Positions 26,401 to 40,300 of a stretch of DNA of 64,000 nucleotides are shown here, piece by piece. Made by a program: the position numbers and the translations under genes. The first letter of the stretch is position 1; each line of letters opens with the position of its first letter. This DNA is from Globodera rostochiensis (Eukaryota > Nematoda > Chromadorea > Rhabditida > Heteroderidae). The stretch is taken from the NCBI GenBank assembly GCA_018350325.1, contig JAEVLN010000004.1, forward strand, positions 2,294,001-2,358,000, given 5' to 3'. The notes under the pieces were generated by a model. It saw only the letters and a list, made by a program, of their open reading frames with translations, was not told where the DNA came from and did no database searches.

Positions 26401-29106
26401 CCGGTAGAAGCGAAGTTGATGAACAACAGCAGCAGCGAGGTGAGGTTAAACAATGATTTTTGATTGGAATCATAACGGAATAGTGACAATAGGTGGGGGG
26501 GAGAAGTGGATGATTTTGTTCAAATTATTTGCGCACCCTATCAGATCAGCGTCGTGTGTTGGCCACAAGTGGCAGCAATACCGCTGCTTATTCGGACCCG
26601 TGGGCCCGCAGCACTTTGTCCCCCGCGGGCACACGGACGCGCGATCACAAACAACGAGGACCGAAGCGACGCCGTCGGTCGACGACTCGCTCGCCGCATT
26701 CGTCCGTCTCATCCGCAGATGACGCCGAACATCCGAACCAGAACCAACAGTATTCGGCACATCGCCAACGACAAAAAGAGGAGGTGCATTTTTTATTATT
26801 TGTGATTTCCTGTGAGTGCTGCATGGAGAGATTGACCGATCAGAGGACAATCCTCCCCCCCCCCCCGAAGGGTAAATTCATCTGTTTTTCAGCCCCACTT
26901 TCACCACCGTCACAACCATTCAATTGGCGAGCCTCCTCCACGTCGGCATCGCTCGCGTTCGTCTTCCCCCACTGCCGCCATCACTGGCAACGCCCGTCGT
27001 CGGCGGAGCAGCTACGACAGGAAGCGAGCGGCAACTGGCGATAGATGGGGGCACAGAGAGGACGCGAAGGCGGCACGAACAACGGGTAAGAGAGAACTCT
27101 CAGCCTCATTCTGGCGTTTCCTTTGAACTCAGACTATACCAACATTCAGGTTCCTTCAAAGGCAAAAGCTCGTTTGTGTTGGATGGGAAGGACAAGGAGG
27201 ACGAACAGCGTGGGCGGTACCGTCGTCGAAGTCACTCCAACTCGTCGTCCCGTTCGTCGTCTCGTTGGAAGTCCTCTACCGATCACCAACAACAACACCA
27301 GCATCGTCGTCATCAGCACCACAATCGTCGCCTCTCCCCGTCCTCCTCCACCAGTTTGGGTGCCCTTCTGGGTACATCGACGGCAGAAATGACGACTAAA
27401 CACCGAGGGCCGAGAACACCACCTGAACCCCTCCGGCGACATCACCGTCGAGACGGCGCAAGCAGCAGCGGTGACAGCAGAAGTCCAACGCCGTCACCGC
27501 CTCCGGCCAGGAGGTCGTCCGTCAGCAGGTCGCCTATTTCGTCGGATGGGGGTGAAGAGGCAAAGCGTAGCGGCCAGACCAAGAGGTTGGTGTGGCACCG
27601 GTCGTTGTCCGGTGTCATGACTTGTAATAGTTACAATTGCATTTAAGAAAAACGGTCTCCACTTCCGTGAACAGTAGCGCCGCTGTTGTTCAGCAACAAT
27701 TGGGCGGTGGTGACATTTCGTCGTCGTCGGTGCCCCGTTCTCTGACCAATCGACAACCGCCTGTGATCGGAGCTTCGACAAAAAAGGGTGGAGGCCGTCG
27801 AATGCCGTCTTCATCGGGTGTGGTTGCTTTTGGTGCCAAAAATGGAAGGGGTGAGCAAGAGGACGATGATGATGCACCGGCTGCTTATCGATTGCCGCCG
27901 ATGGCAACAGACGAAAAGGGTCAGAAACGTGCACGGTGTGTTTTGTGAATTTTGTGGGGGGGGGGCTGCTTTCGTTCCGAGCAGAAACAATAACTTTTTT
28001 GTGCCAAACCCGTCGAACATTTTTGGTTCTTGGCAGGTCCGTCTCTTCTTCTAGCAGCTCATCCACCAGCTCGTCCTCCGACTCTTCTTCATCCTCCGGC
28101 TCGTCCATCTCATCATCATCGTCGTCACAAGTGGCGCTGAACACTGCCGCAGCGCCAACAGCCAAAAATCGTGGAAAAAGCGCGACGGCGGCAACTGAAA
28201 CTGGGGGGGCATTGAAGAGGACGACGAAGAAGGTGAACAACAACAGAGCCATGGACGAATCGAAACGACGGAAGAAGGAAGACGATGGGGTTGGTGGGAG
28301 AAAGAGGGCAACGACCGGAAGCACGACGACATTATCATCATCATTGGCACCTCAAGCGGGAGCAGTGCGTTTGCCATCCGCCGTTTACTCATCGGAGAAG
28401 GTCCCCCAACCGCCACCGAAAGTGATGGAAGGAGAGGAAAAGAAGATGAAGCAGTACTGCCTTCATGCGCCAGCGGGTGACGGGTACTGAATTAATCGTA
28501 CCGGACTGCTCTCTTGGACAAATTGGCATTTTTAGCTGCAACGTTTTGCCAGACGATGGGAAAATGTTGGTGAGCGATGTGCAGATGAAAGTGGACGCTG
28601 TAGGTGGCCAAAAGGTGGGCATTAAGGACCATAAAACCATTTCAAAATTGGCCCATTCGCAGCATCAGCATGCTCCTCCTCCATCTTTGCCATCGCAATT
28701 TGAGAAGGTCGGACAAAACGGCGGGCGCATTGACTCACAATCAGCCGGGGGAACAGAGGACGAATCCGTCCATGGCATCAACAGCAGTCCTCCTAAATTT
28801 GTGTCCAGCTTTGTGACTGTCGATGGCGCTCAGAAGGCGAAGAGTGGTGGGAAAGGTGTTTGCCCCTCACCTTGAACGTGTTCAGTAAATATATTTTTTG
28901 AAGGTGAACCGATCGAAAACAAGGACGCCATGTCGTCATCGTCCGTAGAACAGAGCAAAAAGCGCAGAGAGCAGCTGCTGAAGCAACTCCAATCGGTGGA
29001 AGCGGCCATCGCGAAGAAGAGGTGAGGGGCTGCCGTTATTCATTAATTAACCCCAAAAATGAATTTTGATTATTCGTTTAGGCAGCACAAAGAGGCGACA
29101 AATTGA
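23405..29106 (+). CDS. ZC3H18: ZC3H18-like CCCH zinc-finger nuclear RNA factor
   Basis: Seventeen exons: 23405-23636, 24031-24329, 24385-24735, 24779-25072, 25120-25215, 25310-25479, 25580-25861, 25925-26114, 26271-26439, 26545-26783, 26893-27085, 27150-27585, 27648-27935, 28037-28483, 28536-28855, 28904-29021, 29082-29106 (1382 aa, one frame). Order: a very acidic N-terminus with DELEEGELRSDEDSDD; one CCCH finger VCRFFLKGFCLNGDACRFKH; a Pro-rich stretch; the family motif AWERGLR; a long Ser/Arg-, His- and Ser-rich region; a C-terminal helix KRREQLLKQLQSVEAAIAKK. Acidic head, single CCCH finger, AWERGLR and the LLKQL-type tail together match ZC3H18/NHN1. In the family that protein links the cap-binding complex to the nuclear exosome. 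The intron after 24329 uses a GC donor (CAG|gctcg). Linker boundaries are less certain than the finger and both ends. Confidence 0.82.
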
Positions 29107-29440
29107 TTGATTTTTATGCTGTGGGATGGTCAAATGTCTGAGAATTTGTTCAAAATGATATTTTTTGGTCCCATTGCTTTGGGCCTTGGCGATTGTTTTT
29201 TTTTTCATGGATTTTGTGATATTTACTCACTCTTCCTTAATAATAAAAAATGCCTTTGTACGCTTTACTAAACGGGGAATTTTAAGCATTGAAAAGCATC
29301 GGGGGAGGAGGAATTTCAGGAGTTTCAAAAATTGCTAAATTTTGGACTTCGGGTGCCGCCGTGTTTTAAGGACATTTTAAAATTGCGATTGTAAAACAAC
29401 AGACAATTGGTCAATTTGAGTGATCACAAAATGTTTCTGC
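29107..29440. other. Short gap between convergent genes
   Basis: The 3' flanks of the ZC3H18-like gene (plus) and the unrecognised gene ending at 29441 (minus) meet here. AATAAA-like signals lie near 29242. No gene is seen. Confidence 0.6.
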
Positions 29441-30657
29441 TCAGAAATAACAGACAATGCTCTTCGGACGTCGTCGTTCATTTGCATCGTCGCCGTATTC
29501 GGAACGGCGGACTTCGCCCACTTCCGTTTCCGATGCATCGCCACACTCCGCACCAAAATCAACGACAGAGCCTTAAAACAAAAAATGTTATTTCATAAAA
29601 ATGTTTTTGTTTAGACGACCTCCGATGCTGTAACTCCGTCGATGTCCAATCGTGCCAATGTGGGCAAAATGGCTGAAAAGCATTAAATTAGAAATGGACT
29701 TTTTGTTGTTAATTTGTTTTGCGGCCACCTTTTGTACCGTTTGGCATAGTGCCCGCGGCGGCGGTGGCCACCACCGTCCGAAGGCACAGTGCCGCGCCAG
29801 CAGCTGTCCTCCATTTTCAGTTGGGGGTAAAACTCCTCCAAAATGTGGGCGGAACGCGCGAACAGATCGTATAGACAACCGGAAATGGCACAAAAATGCA
29901 TTAATTAATCAAATTTAATTAATATTTAATATTATTTAATTTACTAAATTGTGAATGGTCTGGTGATTTTACCAACCAAAATAAATGTCCATAAACTCCT
30001 CAACTCCCTCCTGCTGCGGAGGACAATCGGTCTGCCTCATCATCAGGCGTTCACGCTGTCGCTGTTCCTCCCAAAATTCGACCATCGAAGCGACAATTTG
30101 TCAAAAAGTAAATAAAATGATATTTTAAATCAATTAAATCATAAAATAATATTTTTGTCCTCACTTTGCGTGCCGAATTTGGCGGTGCCGTCCGAACGCC
30201 GAGCGCTCCGAGTGAACATCGGCCATGGCAAATTGGTCGACCCGACGCCGGAAATAACGACGAAAAACGCACTCCAATTGATCAGTGAGCGGTCCCAACT
30301 GCTGAAACGCCGCTGCTAAAATTTAATTATTGAAAGAATGTTATAATTCCAATAGTTCCCCCCCCCCACCCCAAGTTTTTACTTTTACAATCTCTGCTGA
30401 TCGGAGGAGAAATTTCCAATGGTTCAATGGTAACCTCTGAAATTTGCTTTTTAAAATAGATATTGGTATTCACAAAAAAACACCAAATTCCTCCCGTTTT
30501 TCAGCTTTTCCGGCGCACAGAAAGAACCTTCGGAACTGAAAATATTTTTATTTTTATTAAAAAATTAATTTACTTTTTAAAGGCATGCCTTTTTTGCCGG
30601 CTTTTTCACCCATTTGGGCAGCCAACGGCGACACGATTTAGTCGTTTCTGAAGCCAT
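29441..30657 (-). CDS. Unrecognised 259-aa basic protein
   Basis: Eight exons fit one frame: 30657-30589, 30535-30484, 30436-30389, 30315-30165, about 30101-29973, 29875-29729, 29672-29620, 29571-29441. The protein begins MASETTKSCRRWLPKWVKK, has an Arg-rich central part (ECVFRRYFRRRVDQFAMADV), a Trp/Glu segment (MVEFWEEQRQRERLMMRQ), and an aromatic stretch CLYDLFARSAHILEEFYPQL. It ends acidic (EVRRSEYGDDANERRRPKS). I do not recognise the family. Three of its seven introns are unusual: one GC donor (30588-30587) and two with no AG at the 3' end (30102-30164 and 29876-29972). The model may hide base errors, or the gene may be decaying. Confidence 0.55.
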
Positions 30658-31387
30658 TTGGAAGACAAATTTGTGCTTAATTTAAATTTGTTGATAAGTC
30701 AACTTTATAAAATGGCTGATGAAAAATTGGGTCGAAATGATTTTACATGGTAAAATTCCAATTCTTTATATTTGTTATTTTTTATCTTTTTTCAAATGTC
30801 ACATTTTCCAGCCCTCCCCCCCCCCCCAATCAGACCACATAACGTAATCCACATCTGCTGAAGGATCAAAGAAACCACTGCAGCCTGGGCAGGACAAAGA
30901 TTAAATTCGCTGTTGGAAGACGGACGAACAAGTTGCTGACTGCACTTTGATTATTGGTGCGTGGGTTACTGGAGATCCCCCGCCCCCCAACCCTCTAAAG
31001 ATGGCAGGCAAAGCTTGTACATTGGAATATGAGAAAGCACACGAAGACACCAACCACCCCATCCAATGGACGAGTAGAATCCATTACATGCCACAGTCTG
31101 GCCGGAATTCCCGCACCTCCTACTAATTGTGAGCTGTATTCATGATAATTAGGGTAAAATTTAAGTCCGTTTTCCACACCGAATTTATGTCCTGAAAGTA
31201 CAATAAAACAAAAATAAATAAACAAAAGTAAATATTTGGGAAAATGTGAAGAGGTAAAGCCTGTACAAAATAAGTTGTCCAATAACGACAATTGAATTTG
31301 AATTCTTCATTTAGTAATATATATATCAATTTGAAATTTTCGTAATAAATCACAATATGTTCATTCCCTTTGATCACCTTGGCATCA
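30658..31387. other. Intergenic region, BTAF1 3' flank
   Basis: AT-rich with one poly(C) run at about 30819. It contains the upstream region of the unrecognised gene and the 3' UTR of BTAF1. No supported gene. Confidence 0.5.
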
Positions 31388-34300
31388 TCATTTCGCTGTC
31401 GCCTGAAGAAAAGCACTGATGGAGTGTGTCTGAATGTACTGCTCCGTCTTCTCGTCATCATCGTCGTCCGCCGCCGTCCACAGTTCCTCCAGCGCCCATT
31501 GTCCACCGGCAATGGTGTCGTCAGCATCCGTCCTTGGCCGTTTTGCCTTCGGCTGCTCCCGTCGCTGCTTTCCACCGGCACTGTCATCATCGCTGCTCAG
31601 ACTGAACAGCTCCAACAGTTCGTCTGTGGCCATACCGGCTAACGAACGGTTGTCAGCACCGATCAGGGCCTTGTGATGGTAAAGTAATTTTTTTTTTAAT
31701 TGGTAAAGTATTTGGCCACTCACATTCGCCGTTTCGCTTTTGAAGCGTTGCAAGCGCATCACTTTCTCCTCCACGGTGCCCCGCGTGATTAGCCGATACA
31801 CATTCACCGTACGCTTTTGGCCCAGACGATGGGCCCGATCGATAGCCTGCAGATCGCGGAATGGGTTCCAGTCGTGGTCGACGAAGATGACCACATCCGC
31901 CCCGGTCAAGTTCAGTCCAACGCCGCCAATCTGTAAACAAAAAAAAAGATTAAGCTGATCAAATTGATCGTCCAAATATCCGTACATGAGTGGTGAGCAA
32001 CAGCAGATCAATGGACGGGTCGGTGTTGAAGCGATCCACGACATTTTGACGATCTTTGGCCGGCACGGTCGAGTCAAGACGCAGCCAGTTGATGTCCGAC
32101 CCGAACGCACCCCGGCCCAAAAAATGGATAATCAGCTAAAAATAAATTAAAATTAATTATAAAAATCCATTAATTTTGCACCTCGAGGGTTGCCCGCCAC
32201 TGGCAAAAGACCAATGCGCGATGGGCACCGCCAATAATCATCGCCGGAGGGGCAACCGGCAGAGGGACGGCAAACGTTGAGCCTAAAGACGATGATGAAG
32301 GCAACTCTGAAAATATGTTTTGCGCCTCAAAAGGAATTGGCCCCCATGAACAAGAATCGATCGATCCTCCAGGGGCTCCCGTATAATAACTAAACAAGTT
32401 GTTGGAACCCTAATGCCAAAAGTTTATAATGTCACCCCCTCCCCCTCCACTCGAAAAATAAGCCACAAATGGATTTTAGAACGATCGGAGAAGTCACAGG
32501 ACAGAAAATACACGTTGACCAAGCAACTCTACTTTTTTGATCATTAGAAGCGTCGTCGGCATCGCCTTCCCCTGCACTGGCGACAGATGCCAATGCTGCT
32601 GTGGTTGTCGATGATGTTCGGTCGCCGATTTGACACTGGATGAGCAACTCACGGAACGCCACCATTTTGCCCGACTGTTCAACATCCTTCAAAAAGTATC
32701 AAAATATGAGCAGTTAGTTAACAAAAACAATGCTACAAAAATCATCAAATTGTAGAGAGACCATAATGATGACTAACAAAAAAAAAATCCCACCAAAATT
32801 TTCATGTTCTCCATAATTCGTTGGCATTTCTTTGTTGTCATGTCGTCATTTCCGGCACAAATCCGGCTAATCAAATCGGCACCGACCAGTGACGGGTGGT
32901 CCACAAGTTTGCGCAGTGTGTGCAGCGTTTGCAACGGCGAAATCAAATGGGTGCGATCGGATGCTGCAACAAATGCAATATTTGGGTTTTTATTCAATGT
33001 TTAAAGCCAACCATTACTACTAATTGATTGGTACCATCTTCATTAATTATTTTAAAAAAGCGTTTGTTTGCCTCATGATCCTTTCTTAATGATCATTTTA
33101 TGGATCGATCAGAGGGTACGTGCAACGTTTGAGTCGGTTAACCAAAACCCAAAATTCATCGCCCTACCAACAAACCAGAATTTGAATTCCGCTGTTGTCC
33201 AATGGCACAGTTGTCCACCACCAGCTGATAAAGTTCCATTTGCAAATCGCTCAGTTCACACTGCTGGTCTTGCACAATCTTCTCGGGCAGTTCAGCCAAC
33301 ACTTCAGTCTAAAAAGGACCAATTTGTTGGCATTGCATAAAATTTCTCAAAAACATTGCCTTAAGTCTGCGCATCACAAACGGAAGGCACTGTCGATGCA
33401 AAAGCTGAAGGGCTTGCTCGCCATCCTGAAAAATTGTTCCATATTTTCAAATAATTTACAAAAAATAAATTTATTTGCTTCAATCACCTGACACTGTTGT
33501 TCTGTAGCACGCGCATTTCGACATGCCAAAATGTGCCGCATAAATTTGGCATGAAAAACGGCACGGGTGGACAGATAACCGGGCATTAGAAAGCTGAAAA
33601 TAAATGCAGTTCCAAAGAATGCCAAAACGTGTTTCGCATATTTAAAACAATTACGAAACATTTTTTTAAATGTATTTTAATTATTGAAATAAAAATTGGA
33701 CTGGAAAAGTGCCCATAAATCAGCCGGCGAATTCTGAACTGGAGTGCCCGACAGAATGAGTCGATGGACGGCACGGACGGAACAACAAACTTCGAAGAGT
33801 TGGGAGTTCGGGTTGCGAATGCAGTGGCCTTCGTCCAACACCAAATAATTCCAACGACGCACATCCGACAAGAAAAATTGTCTGTTTAAAAAAAGCAGAA
33901 AAAAAATTCTAAATTTCAAAAATAGAGAAAATATGCAAGCAAAACTTTGTCTCTCTAACCGCACCTGTTTGCCTTCAACTCCTCGTAAGAAATGACCAGG
34001 ATCGTCATCACCAAAACTTGTTGCTGTTGTTGTACAGCAGCGGATTTGAATTCCGAAAGTTTGCATATTCTCACGCTTGTGTGCGGGAAGTGGGTTCGCC
34101 ATTCTGAATGCAACCAAAAAATGTTTAAAAATTTAAATAAAAATTTGTTTCACCGTTACACCAATGGTCAATCAACGTCCGCGGACAGACGATCAACGAT
34201 GCGGGCGCGTACGACGACAACGACAATGATGACGGTGCTGCTGCCGATGGTGACGTGCTGCCTTTTTGCTGCTCGGAAATGTGCTTAAAGTGATGCAACA

Positions 34301-37300
34301 ACGATTAATTAATAAAAACAAAAAATAGTCACTTCACCCCAAATGAAATATCACCGTTTGTTGGCCAAACTCCCAGGCCAACAGGCTGAGCACTTGGATT
34401 GTCTTGCCCAGTCCCATGTCATCTGCGAGAATTCCGTTGAGACCAAAACGATGCAAAAAAGACAGCCATGTGATGCCTTTGAAAGAAATTGCACTTTAAA
34501 TTTTATCGAAATTTAAAATTAAAAACCAAAATAACAAGATCATGGAAACATTGGACGGACAAAACGACACACCTTCCGATTGGTAAGGCCGAAGTTCGGT
34601 GTTCAGCCACGGAATTTGGTCGGCGCCAATCCGTGGCAAATTGCTCGGAGCGCACAGCACATCGACCAGCGAAAAAGAGTCCCTATAAGCATTGGCCAGA
34701 GGCAAATTGCCGTCGGCAGGGTCGGCGAGTTCAGCCAAAAAATGATTGGAACGCTAAAGATGGAGACAATCGAACCAAAAATAAATGGAGACGGCAAACA
34801 TTTTCCAACGGAAGCAGCGTGATCAGCTGACGGAAGGCAAAAGCGGCCGCATTTCGAACCTCAAAAAAAACCAATTTTAAAAAAGCAACAAAAAAAACAC
34901 ACCTCCTCAATTTGATCACTGATGGCGCGAAGTGCTATTGGTGCTAGCAGCGAAATAACGCCTAATAATTTTGGGGAAAAAATTTTTTTTGTAATTTATT
35001 GTAACATAAATAAATGCCTAAAAGTTTGGGCGCGCCAATGGACACCAAACGGGCCAACAGTTCCACAGCACCGCAGCGAGCGGAAGCCGAGTTGGAGAGA
35101 GGGCCTAAACAATTCGGGAAAATGAGTCGCAACAACAAATAAAAAGCAAACAAGCCTAAGCTAAGATGTTCGTAACAAAGTTTGAGGACGGAACAAAGTT
35201 CTGCGGATGCGATGTCCGACAAAAAGCGGGCCACCTTGGAACAAAATGCATAATTTAAAATAGGAAAGTTTGAAAAATAAATGTTATAAACACTCAAATT
35301 TTAGTTCAAAACCAAAATAAAACGCTAACTTTGTGGACCCTTTATAACAAAAACTCACTCTAAACCGGATAGCGGGATTGCCTGAGGCCAAAAGTGTGAA
35401 GAGATTTTGGATGCCTGGAGCAATTCGATCACGAATGACGCGTCGCCGGAGGGCGGGAGGATGCAAAAACGGGAAAATGATGCGAAGGACGTCTAATTGA
35501 AGCAGCAGTGCCTACAATTGTCAGAGAGATAAAATATGCGCGGCATCAAGGTCTGGCTGTGCCAAAAAAAGAAAAGAAAAAATTGCACACCTCCATTTCT
35601 TTGTCCGTCACTGGTGCGTCCATTCGCAGTCCCCGCAACGCTTCCAACGAGCAACACTGTCCGTTGACCAACTCGGCACAATTTTCCTCAATGTCATCCA
35701 CAAATGCGCGACTGATGTGACGCAGAATGAGCTTGCAATTGCGCGACTTGGTCGCACCAGAGAAGAGTGAACATTGCACCGATTGTTGTTGTCCATCCGA
35801 TTCCAATTGAGCCAAACTCAGCACTCGGTTCTCTTGCTCGGGGGAATTCCTAAAATTCACAAAATTTTTCACCCATTTTTTTTTGATTATCATTACCATT
35901 GGCATAATTTTGGCACTGCCCACAGCTCGTCACATTGGGCAAAGCCGAGACAGAGTTGGCGCAACACTTTTGCGTGCGGACACGGCTCACGCCGGGCGGT
36001 GGAACGAAGAAGAGTGACAAATGCGGGTGCCAACAGAGACTCGACGAGGGGCCTGGAAATTTCCTGAAAATTTGCATAAATTACAACATATATATTTTTG
36101 TATTCGCCATCATTTTAAATTTTGCACCGAATCCAACGCGTCCACCAACGGTTTAATCAGCGGAGTAAGTTGGGCCGGCAGTGGCACATCGCCGCCATTG
36201 GAGAAGTGGAAAATTGTGGAGGCGAACAGCGCGGTGATTCGGCTACAAAAAATAGATTTTTAAGAAAAAAAAAACAAAATAAATAGATCAGTGTATTGGT
36301 AAAATAAGGGTTTGACCCACAAACTAAGTCCAAATAAAAGTCTACAGAAAATTCAAACGCAATCAGCTGATCTTGCCAATTATTATAATTCCAACGCAAT
36401 TTGTTATGCTTCCTCACTTTGTATACGTTCGGATTGCCAATTTTGTACGTGCAATTTGTTCAACAATTATTTTATGACGCGCTGTCAGCGCTTGGCGGTC
36501 GTCCGTCCTGCCCAACCGTTGCTCACAACTTTGAAAGGTTGCGCTGAAAATTCGCTATAAAGTTGACATTTAATATTTTTATAACCAACAGAATAACATC
36601 CTCCATGGAGTTGGCGTGCGGCAAGGAAATCAGCTCATTCCGTGGCACACCCTTCCGTACACAATACAGCTGAAACTCGTTGCACTCTGTGCTCAGTGCA
36701 TTGACCATGAGAGAAACCTAAAAACAAAACTAAATATAATAAATTAAACAAAAAAAAATGTCGGTAAAAACAAATAACAAAACACTTATGCGAAACAAAA
36801 AAAAAAGAGAATTGCCTCCAGACGGGATTGAACCGTCGACCTTCTGTTTACGAGACAGACGCTCTGCCACTGAGCTATAGAGGCACGCGGCAACACAATT
36901 AGCAATTAAGAACAAAGTTATTAAAAACTTATTTTAAAAAAATGACAAAAAAAAAAAGAAAAAGAGAATTGCCTCCAGACGGGATTGAACCGTCGACCTT
37001 CTGTTTACGAGACAGACGCTCTGCCACTGAGCTATAGAGGCACATGTCATAACACGGAATTTATTATTTACATGTTAGTCATCCAAACCAATTCTATAAT
37101 AATGTCAAACATTAAATTTTAAAATAATGTCAAAAATTTAAATTAAATAAGCAATTTTTCTCAACGTCACCTCATCATAAAGTTTTGTTGCCGATGCAGC
37201 GGCGTACAGCCAATGCGCAATTTCTTGGAGTAAAATATGCGGGATTCGTGTCGATGCGTTTTCCCCATTTTCATCAACAATGGTTAAGCCGACATCATCG

Positions 37301-40300
37301 TCACATCCATGCCGAGATTTTGTGTGTTGGTAAACGGCCCATGCGTTGGCAACCAAAGCTGCACCAAACTTCTGAAAATGGGTTATGGTGACGAAAGATA
37401 ATAATAATTTACTACTTATAAACCAATGAAAAGAACACCGACCTGATAAAGAGAATTTGAGCGAAGATATGGAACAAAAAGTAGTTGAATTTGTGTCGCA
37501 AATTTCTGCTGGCCTTGCGTGTGTTCATCCGCTGAATTTGCCGATCGGACATGAAACAGTACATGGAAAAGGGGCGCTAGGAATTGGGCTGCCAACACTT
37601 TTCGTTCGACCAAAACCTTAAATACATTAATTAATAAGAAACAATTACATTTTAGAATATTCAATTATATTTTTTGCGCATTTTTAGGCAATTTAACCTC
37701 GTCACATTGTGTGGCGTTGAGGAAGCGCAAATCGTCCCCACAAAACAATTCTCGCGCTGACTCACGCGACGAATTTGGCCCATCCAGGTGATGGAGGAAG
37801 ACGTCTGAAATCAAGGCATTCCCACAGCAAAAACATCTGATGGTTTCACACCAATTTCCGTGACTCGGTGGTCATAGACCAAACAGCACAGCCAGACCCC
37901 AATGGACTGCTCCAACAGGTTGAAGAAAACGCCATATTCCTCCCCTCCTTCCCTTGTGGGTCCAATGCTCCGACGCTCAACGATACACAAAAGCGTGGAA
38001 AGTGCTTGTTGGCATTGTGTCAGGATGGTGGGAGGTGCCGACGGTGGAGTGAACAGTACACAGCGGTAAAGTTGTTTGAGTAAGAAAAAGAGAGACTGTG
38101 GGAAATTAATGCGCGTCTTGGATATGCGCCCAATTTTTTTATAAATATTTCACAACCTGATCACTCCAATTTGTCAGCATTGTCGTCGTCGTCATTTTCC
38201 CGTCCTCTCTCTCGCCGCCATTTTCAGAAGCTTGCAAATTCCGTCGCTCCAATGCCTCGCAAATGCATTCCAAAGCACGGGCCGCTCGGGTGGGCGAATG
38301 TTGAGCACAGTCAAGAAGAGAGACGACGAGCTGAAGACGGGCATCGCTCAGCTGTTGCTGAGCACAAGGCGACACGCGAAGCCAAAAGGCGACAAGGCCG
38401 AGCAGGTCGACCAGCACCGAGTCCACCCCTTCACGGAACTGAGACAAAAAAGGAGTGGATAGAACTAGGTGGATCTAACACTTTTTGTCTTAAAATTTAG
38501 CAAGAATTTTCTAAATCAAGATCTGGATAAGCACCTGTGCCATCCGTTGAGGACTGTCCATCAGCGTCCAGGCCGAGTCCATCACGCGGTCGATCAACGG
38601 ACGCTTCATCGTCCGCTCGTCCACGTTCGGATTGGCAAACAGCGAGCACAGCGATTGGGTGGCGGCCGAGATCACTTCGTCGACCGGGTCACTTGCAACT
38701 GATCTTCTGAAGATGAACAATGCATCAAAACTTTAACAGCGAGGCAGACATTGTAGCATCAAAAAGAGTCTGTTCGGCGTCCAAGTTGAATTCACTAACC
38801 GCAAAATGGTATTTGAGCACTAGCAGCGCCGTTTGGCGACATTGCCAATTCTAAATTTTAAAAAATATTAAAATTGAAATAAATGTAAATTTTTTATTAT
38901 AATAACCTTTTCCTCGGCCATTTCGAGCAGTTCACCAATTTTGCGCAAAATTGCTGAGGCAATGGCCTGTCGCAGTAAAAGGCTTTGCTCACCATCCTTT
39001 TCTTCCGTTTTCCGTCCACATAAACTCAGCAACAAAGCCGAAAGTGCTTGGGCTGCCGCCTCGCGGACCAAAAATTTGTGAAAATTGCAAAAACTAAAGT
39101 TTTTTTTTCAAAAATCTGCTATTACGGGTGCCACTGCGCTACTTCCCGTCACAAAATCGTTGAATCGGTCCAAAATCATCAGCTGAAGCAAGCAAACTGC
39201 GATGTTGGACAAAGCGATGGGCGAGGGCAGCAACCTGAACAAAATAGCTTTTTTATGGGAAATACAGTCCTAAAACGTAGCTGTATGCCCCTCAAACAAA
39301 ATCTTAATTTTGTATAAAAAATAACTGGCCATGTGTTGGCGTGGACACAAAGTTTGGTGACAGCCAACGCGGCTCCATGGCGATGGTTCCATTTGGGATG
39401 AACCAAATTAATGAGAAAATGGCGTCTGGCCAATGTATCAACAATTTGGGAGTGAAGGAAGCGAAAGTTGTCCGAATCTGAATAACATTTTAGAACTAAC
39501 TAAGTTTTTTTAAATCAGAACCCCTGCAAAAAACACACACACCGTTTTCCTGCTGTTTTTCATCCATTTCTGCCTCTCTTTTAACAAAGGGTCCTTTTGC
39601 ACCATTGTCCAACGATGTGTCCTCTAATTCCCGTTTGAGTTCCTAAACAATATTTTCTTGATTAAATCGCATTTTCTTCCCAAAATATGACCATTTTCAC
39701 ATTGTCGCCAAGGTATTGAAAAGTTTGGGAATTGGTATTGTTGCAGGACAACTCTTCGTCCGAAATGAAACTGAACAAAGGGAAAAGTTGACAATTTTTG
39801 ATCTAAGAATATGATTTTAACTGTATTAAAACAAAAAAAAAATTCAGCCTACGTGCGCGAGGAAACGCCTCTGGACGAGTCCATCTCCAGGTACTGGTCA
39901 ACCAACTGGCGCTGCTGTCGACTGTTCAAAGGAGCTGAAGCATTTGCTGATGAAGTGGTAGGCGGCTCTTCACAACTAAATGTTAACATAAAAAATCGTC
40001 TCCCCGCCAGCCTTCTATCCAACTAACCTGACCAATGTTCGATAGGTGTCCAGCACTTCCCGAACCGAAAGGGCGTCGATGGTTTGCAAACATTCGGACA
40101 AACTTTGTAGGTCCAGACTGGCGTCCGGCCTGGCAACTTCGGGCCCAAAGTTCTTGCTCGCCTCAACTAGCAACGCGTTGAATAACTCCGCGGCCGCGAC
40201 GCGTCCCTCCCAATTGGAACTTTGCGCGTATTGGACGACCAATGAGAACAGCTGGGCGATTGCCTTTAATTTTTGGTATTTTTGTACATTAATTGCAAAA

